Assembly: GCF_028993615.1 (NCBI RefSeq)
Contig: NZ_CP118632.1
Location: 3,720,001-3,784,000 of the forward strand
Reading direction: 5' to 3'
Origin: Herbaspirillum sp. WKF16
GTDB lineage: Bacteria; Pseudomonadota; Gammaproteobacteria; Burkholderiales; Burkholderiaceae_D
Length of the DNA stretch: 64,000 nucleotides
The notes under the pieces were generated by a model, which made no database searches, had not been told where the DNA came from, and worked only from the letters and a program-made list of their open reading frames with translations. A program made the position numbers and the translations under genes. This document shows positions 27,424 through 37,086 of this stretch, one piece after another (positions within the stretch are counted from its first letter, which is position 1; each line of letters opens with the position of its first letter).

Positions 27424-27606
27424 GGTGTCTTCCTCTTTCCTTTAAGTTGGCGATTGGATGGACGGCTTGACCGTCCCATTTTTCTTCTGCTGCTTGTTGT
27501 TGCTTTTCTTTGTCTTTATTTGCTTGCCGCGACACGCTGTTTTCGTTGCCGGCGTCGCCGTCGCCCCTCCTTTTATCGCGCCGCTCCCGGCTTCAGTCGA
27601 CGTATT

Positions 27607-28302
27607 TCAGTCGATATACTTCAGTCCCGCCACCTCCAGCGGCCCGCGCATGTTGTACATATCCAGGCCCAGCACGCCGGCGGCCAGCTTCTCGCGCTTC
27701 TCGCCTTCCAGGTCCTCACGCTTCTGCGCAGCCTGGGCCACGCGCGCTGCATCGTCGGCCGCCACCACCACCACGCCGTCGTCATCGGCCACGATGGCGT
27801 CGCCCGGGTTGACCAGCGCGCCGGCGCAGATCACCGGGATGTTGACCGAACCCAGTGTGGCCTTGATCGTGCCCTTGGCGCTGATCGCTTTGCTCCATAC
27901 CGGAAAACCCATCTCCTTCAATATCTTCACGTCGCGCACGCCGGCATCGATGATCAGCGCCCTCGCGCCTCGCGCCATGAAGCTGGTCGCCAGCAGGTCG
28001 CCGAAGTAGCCGTCGGTGCAGTCAGCGGTCACTGCCGCCACCACGATGTCGCCGGATTGGATCTGTTCGGCTGCGACGTGCAGCATCCAGTTGTCGCCGG
28101 GATGCAGCAGCACGGTCACGGCGGTACCGGCGATGGCGGCGCCCGGATAAATCGGGCGCATATAGGGTTTCAGCAAACCGGTGCGGCCCTGTGCCTCATG
28201 CACTGTGGCCGCGCCGAACTTTCCGAGGTGTGCCACCACGCCGGCGTCGGCGCGTTCGATGGTGCGCTTGACCACGCCCAGCTGGTTCATCGGTGTGCTC
28301 AT
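27607..28302 (-). CDS. galC: 4-carboxy-4-hydroxy-2-oxoadipate aldolase (LigK/GalC type)
   Basis: A 231-residue aldolase of the RraA-like fold that splits 4-carboxy-4-hydroxy-2-oxoadipate into pyruvate and oxaloacetate, the last step of gallate degradation. Typical segments are [26 protein letters not shown], and the metal/pyruvate site in [22 protein letters not shown], then [15 protein letters not shown]. The start at 28302 overlaps the stop of the hydratase gene by 4 bases, which fixes it. It ends the galD-ligJ-galC operon. Confidence 0.92.
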   Translation of the reverse strand: MSTPMNQLGVVKRTIERADAGVVAHLGKFGAATVHEAQGRTGLLKPYMRPIYPGAAIAGTAVTVLLHPGDNWMLHVAAEQIQSGDIVVAAVTADCTDGYFGDLLATSFMARGARALIIDAGVRDVKILKEMGFPVWSKAISAKGTIKATLGSVNIPVICAGALVNPGDAIVADDDGVVVVAADDAARVAQAAQKREDLEGEKREKLAAGVLGLDMYNMRGPLEVAGLKYID

Positions 28303-29342
28303 GCTTGCAATCCTTTCGCTGTCAGGGCGGCGTCCAGGCGCGGGTACACCCGGCGCGCGTTGCCCTCGTAGATCTGGTGGCGCTCTTGCGCGGTCAGGTC
28401 GGCCGCGTCGATGTAGCGCTTGGTGTCGTCGTAGTAATGCCCGGTCTCGGGATCGATGCCGCGCACCGCGCCGATCATCTCGGAGGCGAACAGCACGTTC
28501 TCCACCGGGATCACCCGCGTGAGCAGGTCGATGCCCGGCTGGTGGTAGACGCAGGTGTCGAAGAAGATGTTGTTCAACAGGTGATCCTTGAGCAGCGGCT
28601 TCTTCATCTCCTGCGCCAGGCCGCGGAAGCGGCCCCAGTGGTAAGGCACCGCGCCGCCGCCGTGCGGAATCAGGAACTTCAGCGTCGGGAAGTCCTTGAA
28701 CAGGTCGGAGGTGAGGCACTGCATGAAGGCCGTGGTGTCGGCGTTCAGGTAGTGCGCGCCCGTGGTGTGGAAGCAGGCGTTGCAACTGGTGCTCACGTGG
28801 ATCATGGCCGGCACCTCCAGCTCCACCATCTTCTCGTAGAGCGGATACCAGGACTTGTCTGACAGCGGCGGCGAAGTCCAGTGGCCGCCGGACGGATCCG
28901 GGTTCAGGTTGACGCCCACGAAACCGTACTCCTTCACGCATTTCTCCAGCTCCGCCAGCGAGCTGCGGATGTCCGCCCCCGGCGACTGCGGCAGCATGGC
29001 CGCGCCGATGAAGTGATCCGGGAACAATTGCGCCACGCGATGGCACAGCTCGTTGCAGATTGCCGCCCAGGTCTGGCTGGTGTTGAGGTCGCCGATATGG
29101 TGCGCCATGAACGACGCGCGCGGCGAGAAGATGGTCAGGTCGGCGCCGCGTTGCTTCATCAGGCGCAGCTGGTTGGTCTCGATGGAATCGCGCAGCTCGT
29201 CGTCGCTGATGCGCAGCTCGGCGACCTTCGGCCCCAGCTCCGGCGTGTTCAGGTTGGCGACCTGCCGGTTGCGCCAGTCCTCCAGCGCCTTGGGCGCGGT
29301 GGTGTAGTGGCCGTGGCAATCGATGATCATTGGTTCTCTCAT
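28299..29342 (-). CDS. ligJ: 4-oxalomesaconate hydratase (LigJ type, amidohydrolase fold)
   Basis: A 347-residue amidohydrolase-superfamily hydratase that adds water to 4-oxalomesaconate to give 4-carboxy-4-hydroxy-2-oxoadipate. The metal-binding IIDCHGHY motif opens the protein, HVST follows near residue 178, and [14 protein letters not shown] near residue 224 is characteristic of LigJ. This is the LigJ lineage, not the unrelated GalB hydratase of Pseudomonas putida. It overlaps galD upstream and galC downstream by 4 bases each, so the three genes should be translated together. Confidence 0.92.
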   Translation of the reverse strand: MREPMIIDCHGHYTTAPKALEDWRNRQVANLNTPELGPKVAELRISDDELRDSIETNQLRLMKQRGADLTIFSPRASFMAHHIGDLNTSQTWAAICNELCHRVAQLFPDHFIGAAMLPQSPGADIRSSLAELEKCVKEYGFVGVNLNPDPSGGHWTSPPLSDKSWYPLYEKMVELEVPAMIHVSTSCNACFHTTGAHYLNADTTAFMQCLTSDLFKDFPTLKFLIPHGGGAVPYHWGRFRGLAQEMKKPLLKDHLLNNIFFDTCVYHQPGIDLLTRVIPVENVLFASEMIGAVRGIDPETGHYYDDTKRYIDAADLTAQERHQIYEGNARRVYPRLDAALTAKGLQA

Positions 29343-30496
29343 TCGCAGTTCTCCTGGTTCTCGTTGTTCCGGTTCAGGATGGCGGCCGGGATCAGCGCTT
29401 CGCCGCGCATGATGGGCCGTGCCGTGCGCAGCAGCGCGGCGCGCACGATCTCTTGCCGGCCATGCGGATCCAACTCCAGCTCGACGCTGAATTCGCCGCT
29501 GGGATGCTCCACCGACACGGTGCGCCTCACCCCGGCGCCCGCTTGCGCCAGCCCTTGCGCCACGGTACCTTCGAGCACGCAGGCGGTGGCCACCGTGACG
29601 GCCGCCAGCACGCCAATGGCTTCATGGCAGACGTGCGGGATGAAGCAGCGAGTCGCGATGGCGCCTCCAGCCGAGGGCGCCGACAGCAGGCACATCTTGG
29701 GATAGTTCTTCGTCGCCACATCGCCCAGGCCCATCAATGGGCCGGCGGCCAGGCGCAGCGCTTCCAGCGTATTCTTGAGCGCCGCGTTGCCGTTGAGCTC
29801 GGCCACGCTCTCGTGGCCGTCCACGCCGACGTCGGCCGCCCGCAGCAGCACCATGGGCATGCCGTTGTCGATCATCGTGACGTCCAGTTCATGTACGGCG
29901 CCGCCGGCGCTCGAGAAGCCGAGGCGGTCGCGCGCGCGGCCGGTCGGGAGCATGGCCGGACATACAGAACCGGCGGTATCGATAAAACTGATCTTCACCG
30001 GAGCCGCACTGCCCGGAACACCATCGATGCGTGTATCGCCGGCGTAGCGGATGCGGCCACCCGGCGTCTGCACGGTAACGTCGCACTGCATGCCGGTGTT
30101 GAGGGTCAGGATGCGGGCCGTGGTCACGCCATCACTTGGCGTCACCAGGGCGCGCTCGATGGCGAAGGGCAGCACCGCCGCCAACATGTTGCCGCAGTTG
30201 GGAGTAGTGTCGACCAGGTCCGACTCCGGCTGCAGCTGGGCAAACAGGAACTCGAGATCCACCCCCGGCACACTGCTGCGGCCGACGATGGCGGCCTTGC
30301 TGGTCAAGGGATGGGCGCCGCCCAGGCCGTCGATCTGGCGACGATCTGGAGACCCCATGACGGCCAGCAATGCCCGGTCGCGCAGCTCGCTGGCGGCCGG
30401 CAGGTCGCCTGCCAGAAAGAATGGCCCGCGCGAAGTACCACCCCGCATCAGGGTGCAGGGAATCGAGATCAGGTCCTGACTGGATGGCTTGGGCAC
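29339..30496 (-). CDS. galD: 4-oxalomesaconate tautomerase (GalD, PrpF family)
   Basis: A 385-residue PrpF-family isomerase that converts the keto form of oxalomesaconate to its enol. The family start [17 protein letters not shown], the [20 protein letters not shown] stretch and the [14 protein letters not shown] segment (with the catalytic Cys region) are all present. GTG 30496 is preferred because AAAGG lies 8 bases upstream and it fits the family start; a second GTG at 30547 is possible but has no good ribosome site. First gene of the operon, divergent from the regulator gene. Confidence 0.9.
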   Translation of the reverse strand: MPKPSSQDLISIPCTLMRGGTSRGPFFLAGDLPAASELRDRALLAVMGSPDRRQIDGLGGAHPLTSKAAIVGRSSVPGVDLEFLFAQLQPESDLVDTTPNCGNMLAAVLPFAIERALVTPSDGVTTARILTLNTGMQCDVTVQTPGGRIRYAGDTRIDGVPGSAAPVKISFIDTAGSVCPAMLPTGRARDRLGFSSAGGAVHELDVTMIDNGMPMVLLRAADVGVDGHESVAELNGNAALKNTLEALRLAAGPLMGLGDVATKNYPKMCLLSAPSAGGAIATRCFIPHVCHEAIGVLAAVTVATACVLEGTVAQGLAQAGAGVRRTVSVEHPSGEFSVELELDPHGRQEIVRAALLRTARPIMRGEALIPAAILNRNNENQENCE

Positions 30497-30625
30497 GCTC
30501 TTTACCTTTGCAAATAAGTGCGCCGAGTATGCGCGAGCGGTCGCCACGCTTGGTTGCGTTGTATCCTTTCCTCTGTTCTAATTTTCTAATCGAGTTCAGA
30601 CAGCGCCGCCCGGAGACCCACGAAC

Positions 30626-31831
30626 ATGTCCCTGCTCAACTTGCGCCACCTGCACGTCTTCAATGTGGTCGCCACCACCGGCGGCGTGCGCCGTTCTTCC
30701 GATACGCTGTTGCGCGCTTCATCTGCGGTGGCGCGCTCTGTCGCCGCGCTGGAGCACAGCCTGGACATCCAACTGTTCGAACGCAAGGGACGCGGCATGC
30801 TGTTGACCGGCGCCGGCGAGGCGGTGAAGCTGCGCGTGGACCGCATCGAGGCCGAACTGCGCGAAGTGCGCGACGATGCGCTGCGCCTGCGCGAGCGCAC
30901 CGGCAGTCAGGTCGCCAGCCTCGATGCACTGTTCAATGAACGGCGCCTGCAGGCGGCCACGCTGCTGGCGGAGACGCATCACATGCCCAGCGTCGCGCGG
31001 CTGATGGAAGTCTCGCCGTCGGCAGTCAGCCAGGCCATCTCCATGCTGGAAGGCATCCTGGGCCAACCTCTGTTCTTCCGCACCGCGCACGGCATGCTGC
31101 CGACCGACGCTGGCCGACGCTGGAGCGAGCGCTTCGGGCGCGCGCTGGCCGAACTGCGCCACATTCCCGAAGACATCGCCGCGCTGGCCGGCATCGTGCA
31201 GGGCACGGTGACCGTCGGCGCCCTGCCTTTGGCGCGCTCGCAACTGCTGCCCACGGCGCTGGCGCGCGTGCTGGAAAAACACCCTCGGCTGCAGATCCGT
31301 TCGCTGGAAAGTCCTTATGAAGAACTGGCCGCCGGGTTGATGAGCGGACGCATCGACTTCATCGTCGGCGCCCTGCGCGCCTTCTCTAGTGATACCTTCT
31401 CCATGCGCCCACTGGTGGCCGACAGTGCGGCATTGCTCGCACGCACCGGGCATCCGCTGTCGCGACGCAAGAAGCTGTCGTTGGACGATCTCGACGGCTA
31501 CCCTTGGGTGCTGTCCCGCGCCGGTACCCCGCTGCGCGATTCGATCGAGCAGTTCTTCCTCGACAACGGACGGCAGGTGCCGCGCGCGGCCGTGGAGACC
31601 GGCGACCTGGCGCTGCTGCGCGGGCTGCTGCTTTCCAGCGACATGTTGACCGTGATCTCGGCGCACCAGTTGCACCACGAGATCGCCACCGGTCAACTGA
31701 CCGCCCTGCCATTCGCGATGCACGGCATGCAACGGCAGATCGGCATCATGCAAAGGAAGGGCGCCCACCTGTCCCCCGGCGCGCAGGCGCTGCAACAGGA
31801 GATCGAGGCCACCGTAGCCTCCTGGCGCTGA
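30626..31831 (+). CDS. galR: LysR-family regulator with two HTH domains, probable gallate regulator
   Basis: A 401-residue LysR-type protein, about 100 residues longer than usual. The extra length is a second winged-helix domain: the first is at about residues 5-65 (LRHLHVFNVVATTGG, SSAVARSVAALEHSL), the second at about 98-165 (RLQAATLLAETHHMPSVARL, SPSAVSQAISMLEGILGQPL). The substrate-binding domain follows from VQGTVTVGALPLA near residue 190. It is placed between the divergent galD operon and galT-galA, so control of gallate degradation is the natural inference. The inducer would be gallate or a ring-cleavage product. Confidence 0.88.
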   Translation: MSLLNLRHLHVFNVVATTGGVRRSSDTLLRASSAVARSVAALEHSLDIQLFERKGRGMLLTGAGEAVKLRVDRIEAELREVRDDALRLRERTGSQVASLDALFNERRLQAATLLAETHHMPSVARLMEVSPSAVSQAISMLEGILGQPLFFRTAHGMLPTDAGRRWSERFGRALAELRHIPEDIAALAGIVQGTVTVGALPLARSQLLPTALARVLEKHPRLQIRSLESPYEELAAGLMSGRIDFIVGALRAFSSDTFSMRPLVADSAALLARTGHPLSRRKKLSLDDLDGYPWVLSRAGTPLRDSIEQFFLDNGRQVPRAAVETGDLALLRGLLLSSDMLTVISAHQLHHEIATGQLTALPFAMHGMQRQIGIMQRKGAHLSPGAQALQQEIEATVASWR

Positions 31832-31878
31832 CGGGCGCCGCAGCCGGGAAACGCGGCTGGATAAATCCATCTCAATAA

Positions 31879-31966
31879 GCAAATGGCAACGCTCACCCAG
31901 CCGAAAGCAATACTCGGCCGGATGCGCGGACTTACACTTCTTCCATTGTCGAAGCAAGCCATTTGC
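31879..31966. promoter_or_regulatory. Inverted repeat in the galT promoter region
   Basis: GCAAATGGC at 31879-31887 and its exact complement GCCATTTGC at 31958-31966, 70 bases apart, lie between galR and galT. The core GCAAAT also occurs in the galR-galD gap at 30510-30515. These could be half-sites for the double-HTH regulator. Confidence 0.4.
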
Positions 31967-32016
31967 ACATCGGCAAGCGTTTTTCAAGCCGCGGGCAGAC
32001 AAGCGGCGCACTCCCA

Positions 32017-32022
32017 TATAAA
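32017..32022 (+). promoter_or_regulatory. Candidate -10 element of galT
   Basis: TATAAA 23 bases before galT. No good -35 is visible 17 bases upstream, which would fit an activator-dependent promoter. Confidence 0.3.
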
Positions 32023-32044
32023 TTCATATCTACACGGAGACTTA

Positions 32045-33373
32045 ATGAATACAGCACAATCGCTGGACGTGCGGGCGCATATCAACGGACGCAAGATGTC
32101 CGGCTACCAATGGCTGCTGCTTGTCCTCTGCTTCCTGATCGTGGCCACCGACGGCATGGACGTGGCCATCATGGGCTTCCTCGCGCCCGGCATCACCAAG
32201 GAGTGGGACATTTCCCGCGCCGCCTTCGGCGTGGTGATGAGCGCCGCCCCCATCGGCCTGGCCATCGGCGCACTGCTGGTCGGACCGCTGTCGGATCGCT
32301 ATGGTCGCAAGAAATTGTTGATGACAGCCGTCACCTGGTTCGGCGTGTTCAGCCTGGCATCGGCGGCGGCTCACGACGTGGTGACGTTGTCGGCGCTGCG
32401 CTTCTTGACCGGCCTGGGCCTGGGCGCGGCCATGCCCAACGCCACCACCCTGCTTTCCGAATACGTGCCGGAACGCTCGCGCAGCACGCTGCTGGCGATC
32501 ATGTTTACCGGTTTCAACCTGGGCTCGGGCCTGGTCGGCTTCATGGCCGCGGCGTTGCTGCCGGATCACGGCTGGCGCACGGTGCTGGTGGCCGGCGGCG
32601 CGATCCCGCTGCTGTGCCTGCCGTTCTACCTCTGGCTGGTGCCGGAATCGGCACGTTTCATGGTGGTAAAGAACCAGCCGTCGGACCGCATCGCCCGTAC
32701 CCTGTCGCGCGTGTGCGGGGGCGAGTTCGCCCCCGGACAAACATTCAGCGTAAGTGAGCCGCAGGTCAAGGGATCGCAGCCTGGCAAGGTGTTGCTCTCG
32801 GATGGCTATCGCAAGACCACGCTGTCGCTGTGGGGCACCTACTTCATGGGCCTGCTGGTGATCTACCTGCTGTCGGGCTGGCTGCCGACCCTCATCAAGG
32901 ATGCCGGTCTGCCGATCGAGAAAGCCGCCAGCATTACCGCGCTGTTCCAGCTGGGCGGCACCGTCGGCGCGCTGGTGGTAGGCTACCTGATGGACCGCTG
33001 GTCGCCCAGCCGCGCCATCGCTGCGGCCTATGTCAGCGGCGCGGTTTTCATCCTGCTGCTGGCTTCGGGCAGCGTGCAGTCCGGCATGTTCGCGGCTTAT
33101 GTATTGCTGGCGGGTTTTTGCATGAGCGGCGCCCAGACAGGCCTGAACGCCTTCGCGCCGTCGTGCTACCCAACTGCGGTGCGCGCCACCGGCGTGTCAT
33201 GGATGCAGGGCGTGGGCCGCTTCGGCAGTATCCTGGGTTCCTTCGCTGGCGGCGTGCTCTTGTCGCTGGGCTGGAGCTTCGGTTCGGTGATCGCCATCCT
33301 GGCGGTTCCGGCCACGCTGGCGGCCCTGATCATCGCTTTCATTCAACTGGGCCAGCGCCAGGCAGCCGCGTAA
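32045..33373 (+). CDS. galT: MFS transporter, aromatic acid:H+ symporter (probable gallate transporter)
   Basis: A 442-residue MFS carrier with 12 membrane segments. The AAHS-family signature DGMDVAIMGFLAPGI in helix 1 and the MFS motif DRYGRKK between helices 2 and 3 are visible, along with the PESARF segment before the central loop. Such carriers import aromatic acids with protons. The position directly upstream of galA argues for gallate or a related hydroxybenzoate. ACGGAGA precedes ATG 32045. Confidence 0.9.
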   Translation: MNTAQSLDVRAHINGRKMSGYQWLLLVLCFLIVATDGMDVAIMGFLAPGITKEWDISRAAFGVVMSAAPIGLAIGALLVGPLSDRYGRKKLLMTAVTWFGVFSLASAAAHDVVTLSALRFLTGLGLGAAMPNATTLLSEYVPERSRSTLLAIMFTGFNLGSGLVGFMAAALLPDHGWRTVLVAGGAIPLLCLPFYLWLVPESARFMVVKNQPSDRIARTLSRVCGGEFAPGQTFSVSEPQVKGSQPGKVLLSDGYRKTTLSLWGTYFMGLLVIYLLSGWLPTLIKDAGLPIEKAASITALFQLGGTVGALVVGYLMDRWSPSRAIAAAYVSGAVFILLLASGSVQSGMFAAYVLLAGFCMSGAQTGLNAFAPSCYPTAVRATGVSWMQGVGRFGSILGSFAGGVLLSLGWSFGSVIAILAVPATLAALIIAFIQLGQRQAAA

Positions 33374-33413
33374 GGCGCGGCCAAGGCTTTACTGGAAATA
33401 GGAAACACTCCTC

Positions 33414-34730
33414 ATGGCAAACATCGTCGGCGCAATCGCTACGTCGCATACCCCCACCATCGGCTTCGCACTGGATGCCGGCAAACAGCATGACCAGGTC
33501 TGGTCGCCAATTTTCAAGGCCTACGCGCCGGTACAGAAATGGCTCAAGGAGAAGAAGCCCGACGTCATGCTGGTGATCTACAACGACCATGTGACTTCCT
33601 TCTTCTTCGACCACTACTCGGCCTTCTCTCTGGGCGTAGGCAGCGAGTACAAGGTCGCGGACGAAGGCGGCGGCGCGCGCAGGCTGCCGCCGGTGGGTGG
33701 ACACGCAGCGCTGTCGCGCCATATCGGCAACTCGCTGATGGCCGATGAGTTCGACATGTCCTTCTTCCAGGAGAAGCCCCTGGATCACGGCTGCTTCTCG
33801 CCGCTGTCGATGCTGTGGGAACACGAGGACGGCTGGCCGGGCAAGATCATTCCGCTGCAGGTGGGCGTGCTGCAGTTTCCCATCCCCACGGCGCGGCGCT
33901 GCTACCGCCTTGGCCAGGCCCTGCGCCGCGCCATCGAGAGCTACCCGCAAGAGCTGGACGTGGTGCTGGTGGCCACCGGCGGCCTGTCGCACCAGGTCCA
34001 CGGTGAGCGCGCCGGTTTCAACAACACGCCCTGGGATCACCGTTTCCTCGACCTGCTGGAGAACGATCCCGAGGCGCTGACCGGCCTCACCCACGCCGAG
34101 CTGGCCACGCTGGGCGGCCTGGAAAGCGCCGAGGTGATTATGTGGCTGGTGATGCGGGGCGCCATGCCGGCCGGTATCGACTGCTTGCACCGCGAGTATT
34201 ACCTGCCGTCGATGACGGGCATCGCAGTGGCCGTCTACGAACCCGCCGGGAAGGAAAGCGCAAGCGACGCCGCCATGCGGCAACGCCGCGCCGACCAGCA
34301 TCGCGCGCACGTGGCGCACCAGCTGGAGGGTATCGAACAGTTGGCCGGCACTTACCCGTTTACCCTGCAAACCAGCAACGAACGCTACCGCATCAACCGC
34401 TATCTCTATCAATTGATCCAACCCGCCTTCCGTGAGCGCTTCCTGGCCGATGCCGAGGCCACCTATGAAGACGCCGGATTGACCGGAGAAGAACGCGGCA
34501 TGATCACCCACCGCGACTGGCAGGCCATGATCCGCTACGGCGTGATTTTTTTCTTGCTCGAAAAACTTGGCGCCGTGGTCGGCGTATCCAACCTGCACAT
34601 CTACGCCGCCATGCGCGGCCAGTCGCTGGCCGACTTCCAGCAAACGCGCAACGCGCCGGGCGCGCTGTATTCGGTCGCCGGCTCCGCTGCAACCAGCCAG
34701 GCGGGCTGGGACAAGGGCGGCACAACGTGA
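33414..34730 (+). CDS. galA: Gallate dioxygenase
   Basis: A 438-residue ring-cleavage dioxygenase in which a LigB-type catalytic domain (residues 1-280) is fused to a C-terminal LigA-type domain, as in GalA and DesB. The iron ligands are visible as His12 (ATSHTP), His59 (YNDH) and a Glu near residue 240 (ESAEVIMW); the catalytic His193 lies in GGLSHQVHGERAG. The product is oxalomesaconate, which the galD-ligJ-galC products then convert to central metabolites. It starts 40 bases after galT and ends at a strong terminator. Confidence 0.93.
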   Translation: MANIVGAIATSHTPTIGFALDAGKQHDQVWSPIFKAYAPVQKWLKEKKPDVMLVIYNDHVTSFFFDHYSAFSLGVGSEYKVADEGGGARRLPPVGGHAALSRHIGNSLMADEFDMSFFQEKPLDHGCFSPLSMLWEHEDGWPGKIIPLQVGVLQFPIPTARRCYRLGQALRRAIESYPQELDVVLVATGGLSHQVHGERAGFNNTPWDHRFLDLLENDPEALTGLTHAELATLGGLESAEVIMWLVMRGAMPAGIDCLHREYYLPSMTGIAVAVYEPAGKESASDAAMRQRRADQHRAHVAHQLEGIEQLAGTYPFTLQTSNERYRINRYLYQLIQPAFRERFLADAEATYEDAGLTGEERGMITHRDWQAMIRYGVIFFLLEKLGAVVGVSNLHIYAAMRGQSLADFQQTRNAPGALYSVAGSAATSQAGWDKGGTT

Positions 34731-34781
34731 CACAGTGAGCAGCTCTTGCCGCCCAGATCGGACCGGGCCGGCGGAGATTGG

Positions 34782-34811
34782 CCGGGGATGGTGACATCCC
34801 CGGTTTTTTTT
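34782..34811 (+). terminator. Rho-independent terminator after galA
   Basis: A perfect 9-bp stem (CCGGGGATG with CATCCCCGG, GTGA loop) followed by eight T. Confidence 0.92.
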
Positions 34812-34926
34812 GGCCGATGCGACCGCATCGTCAACTTTTCCGCGACACTCCATTGCGCCGCAAGGGCTTTATCGCCGGCGCGGGCGAACCTACACTGGGC
34901 AGCTCCCCCCTTATCCCCTTCATGCC

Positions 34927-35556
34927 ATGTCCGCCACGCACAGCGCCTCCATCGTCATCCGGCAACCCGCCCATCCGCAGCGCCTGGTGCTGCTGATGCA
35001 CGGCGTGGGTTCGGTTCCGCAATCCATGCAAGGCGTGGGCGCCTGGTTCGCGCGGCGCGACGCGCAGGCGATGGTGGTGAGCGTAGCCTCGCCGCAGCCG
35101 TCCGACGTGTCGGCGGCCGGCCTGCAATGGTTTTCGGTGCGCGGGGTGACGGAAGACAATCGCCGGCAGCGCGTGGATGCGGCCATGCCGTTGTTCCTGC
35201 AGACGGTGGCGCACTGGCGCGAGCAGGCGGGCGTGGACGCTGCGCGCACGCTGGTCGCGGGATTCTCGCAGGGAGCGATCATGGCGCTGGAGGCCGCGAA
35301 ATCGGATCAGGCGCCGGCGGCGACGATAGTCGCCATCGCAGGCCGCTACGCCGAACTGCCCACGGCCAAACCCGGCGCGGCAATTCATCTGCTGCATGGG
35401 GATGCCGACGGCGTGATGCCGATGGCGCTGGCCCATGCCGCCTTCGAACGGCTGCAAGCACTCGGCGCCCAAGCGACGCTGGATGTAGCGCCGGGCGTGG
35501 GCCACCAGCCCGACCCACGGATGTTCGCCCTGCTGGAGCCGCGCCTGCGCGCCTGA
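34927..35556 (+). CDS. ypfH: Alpha/beta hydrolase, YpfH-type esterase
   Basis: A 209-residue serine esterase of the phospholipase/carboxylesterase family. The nucleophile motif is GFSQGAIMAL, the acidic residue lies in LLHGDADGVMP and the His in GVGHQPD near the C-terminus; LMHGVGS forms the oxyanion loop. ATG 34927 gives the normal family length. The substrate is unknown. It faces the DUF4105 gene with 9 bases between stops. Confidence 0.88.
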   Translation: MSATHSASIVIRQPAHPQRLVLLMHGVGSVPQSMQGVGAWFARRDAQAMVVSVASPQPSDVSAAGLQWFSVRGVTEDNRRQRVDAAMPLFLQTVAHWREQAGVDAARTLVAGFSQGAIMALEAAKSDQAPAATIVAIAGRYAELPTAKPGAAIHLLHGDADGVMPMALAHAAFERLQALGAQATLDVAPGVGHQPDPRMFALLEPRLRA

Positions 35557-35565
35557 GGCGGCGCG

Positions 35566-36582
35566 TCAGCGCAGCTCGTCGTCGCTGACGCCGGGTACGC
35601 CCTTGCGGATGGCCTTGGCGTAGTCCTCATCGGGGCCGGTCGCCAGCGCCCGTTGCGTGATGCGGCCGGCGCGCTTCAGGGTCGCGAAGTCAACGCCCTG
35701 CACCAGACCGCCATGATCGTAGGCGTAGTCGGCGAAATAGCCTGAGAGCAGCAGCCGGTAATCCAGCGGCAGCGTCGGCGACAGCCGCCGCGCCAGCTCG
35801 AAGACGATGGTGGTGCAGTTGCTGGTGAGCGTGTTGTAGAACTTCGGCTCGGCATGCACCTGCGCGGCGCGTTCCAGGTAACCGAGGAAGACCTTGCGCA
35901 GTTGCTCGGGGCGCAAGCGCAGGCGATACAGGTAGACGTCCTCGCCGCGCGCATTGGTGCGGGTGCGCACGATGTCGCTCTCGTCGGCGGCCACGATGAC
36001 CGTCTCGAAACGGCGGAAGAAACCGCCCAGTGCGGAAAAACTCTCTCCCTGCTCCCGGCGGATCTCCAGCGAGAACACCAGGCGCCGGCCGTCGGCGAAG
36101 CCGAAGGACACCAGCGTGTGCGCAATCGCCGGCCCCATCCAGTAAGACAGCATCAGGTCGGCCGACACCAGCTGGCCGAGGTCGTAGCGGCGCGCCTCCC
36201 AGCGCGCGTCGTAGTCGGTCTCGCTGCGCCAGGTGAAGTTGCGCACGTTGTCCAGCAGCACTTCGTCGCCCTGCACGCGCGACGCCAGCATGCGCGCCAC
36301 GTCGTCGGCCCAGACGCGCTCATGCGTGGGACGGATGGTGTGCCACCAGGAAAACAGCAGCGCCGCGCACAGCGCGAATACCGCCGGCGTCCAGCGCCAG
36401 CCGCCCCATCCGGCCAGCATGGCCAGCGACGCCAACGCCGGGAGGCACCACGCGGCAATGACGGCGCCGCGCATCCAGGCCGGGCCCGGCAGCTGGAACC
36501 AGAGCGCGAACGCGCCCCATACGCCCAGGCCTGCGATCGCACAGCCCAGCGCAAACATGATCAGAGAAACAAGAAAGCCCAT
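35566..36582 (-). CDS. DUF4105 family membrane protein
   Basis: A 338-residue protein with three membrane helices in the first 85 residues and a DUF4105 domain afterwards. Typical segments are VRNFTWRSETDYDARWEARRYDL near residue 115, SYWMGPAIAHTLVSFGF near 147, and FYNTLTSNCTTIVFEL near 255, where the Asn-Cys pair suggests a possible catalytic Cys as in papain-like folds. Function unknown. The start at 36582 follows the first helix pattern; the upstream frame lacks similarity. Confidence 0.85.
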   Translation of the reverse strand: MGFLVSLIMFALGCAIAGLGVWGAFALWFQLPGPAWMRGAVIAAWCLPALASLAMLAGWGGWRWTPAVFALCAALLFSWWHTIRPTHERVWADDVARMLASRVQGDEVLLDNVRNFTWRSETDYDARWEARRYDLGQLVSADLMLSYWMGPAIAHTLVSFGFADGRRLVFSLEIRREQGESFSALGGFFRRFETVIVAADESDIVRTRTNARGEDVYLYRLRLRPEQLRKVFLGYLERAAQVHAEPKFYNTLTSNCTTIVFELARRLSPTLPLDYRLLLSGYFADYAYDHGGLVQGVDFATLKRAGRITQRALATGPDEDYAKAIRKGVPGVSDDELR

Positions 36583-36730
36583 CGTCAAGAATATGATTTG
36601 TTTGGCTTCCCCTCGGAGCCCTCGCGCATTGTAGCCGCCCCGGCGCATATGTTTATGCGGATAAATTCGTGGCTGCCGCATCGGGCGCGGCACAGAATCT
36701 GCCGATCGCCATCCCGAGGAAACATGCGCC

Positions 36731-37075
36731 ATGAGTCGCGACCTGCTGCTGTTGCTTGAACACGGTTTCACCGATCCCGCCCATCCCGGCGAACGCTTCA
36801 TCTGCCCCGACGGCGCGCCCATCGAGGGCCTGCTGGCCGGCGATCCGGAGCTCGCCCGCCGCCTCGACATCCGGCGCCTGCCCTTCCCGCGTCCGCGCGC
36901 GCACGTGGTGGCGGCGCTGGGCGAACAGCACCAGGGCCTGCCGGTGCTGATCCTGGGCGACCAGCAAGCGGCGCCGGAGGATGCGCAATCGGCCAACGGC
37001 CGGCGCTTCGTCACCGACACCCGCCGCATCCTCGAGCTGCTGGCGCAGCGCCACGGTTTCCCGCGCGTGCACTGA
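36731..37075 (+). CDS. DUF3088 family protein
   Basis: A 114-residue protein of DUF3088, opening RDLLLLLEHGFTDPAHPGERFICPDG and resembling a thioredoxin/glutaredoxin-like fold with Cys in FICPDG. In other bacteria DUF3088 genes often sit beside flavin monooxygenases, as here: the next gene begins 11 bases downstream. Function unknown. Confidence 0.8.
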   Translation: MSRDLLLLLEHGFTDPAHPGERFICPDGAPIEGLLAGDPELARRLDIRRLPFPRPRAHVVAALGEQHQGLPVLILGDQQAAPEDAQSANGRRFVTDTRRILELLAQRHGFPRVH

Positions 37076-37086
37076 GCAGGCGCGCC

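Noticed and set aside
27460..27482. GGACGG/CCGTCC hairpin followed by T run
   Set aside because: The T run is on the strand with no gene upstream, and the site lies in the leader of the opposite-strand membrane protein gene; probably chance.
27597..27630. Triplet repeat of TTCAGTC around the galC stop codon
   Set aside because: Only a short tandem duplication covering the stop; no sign of function or of a larger repeat.
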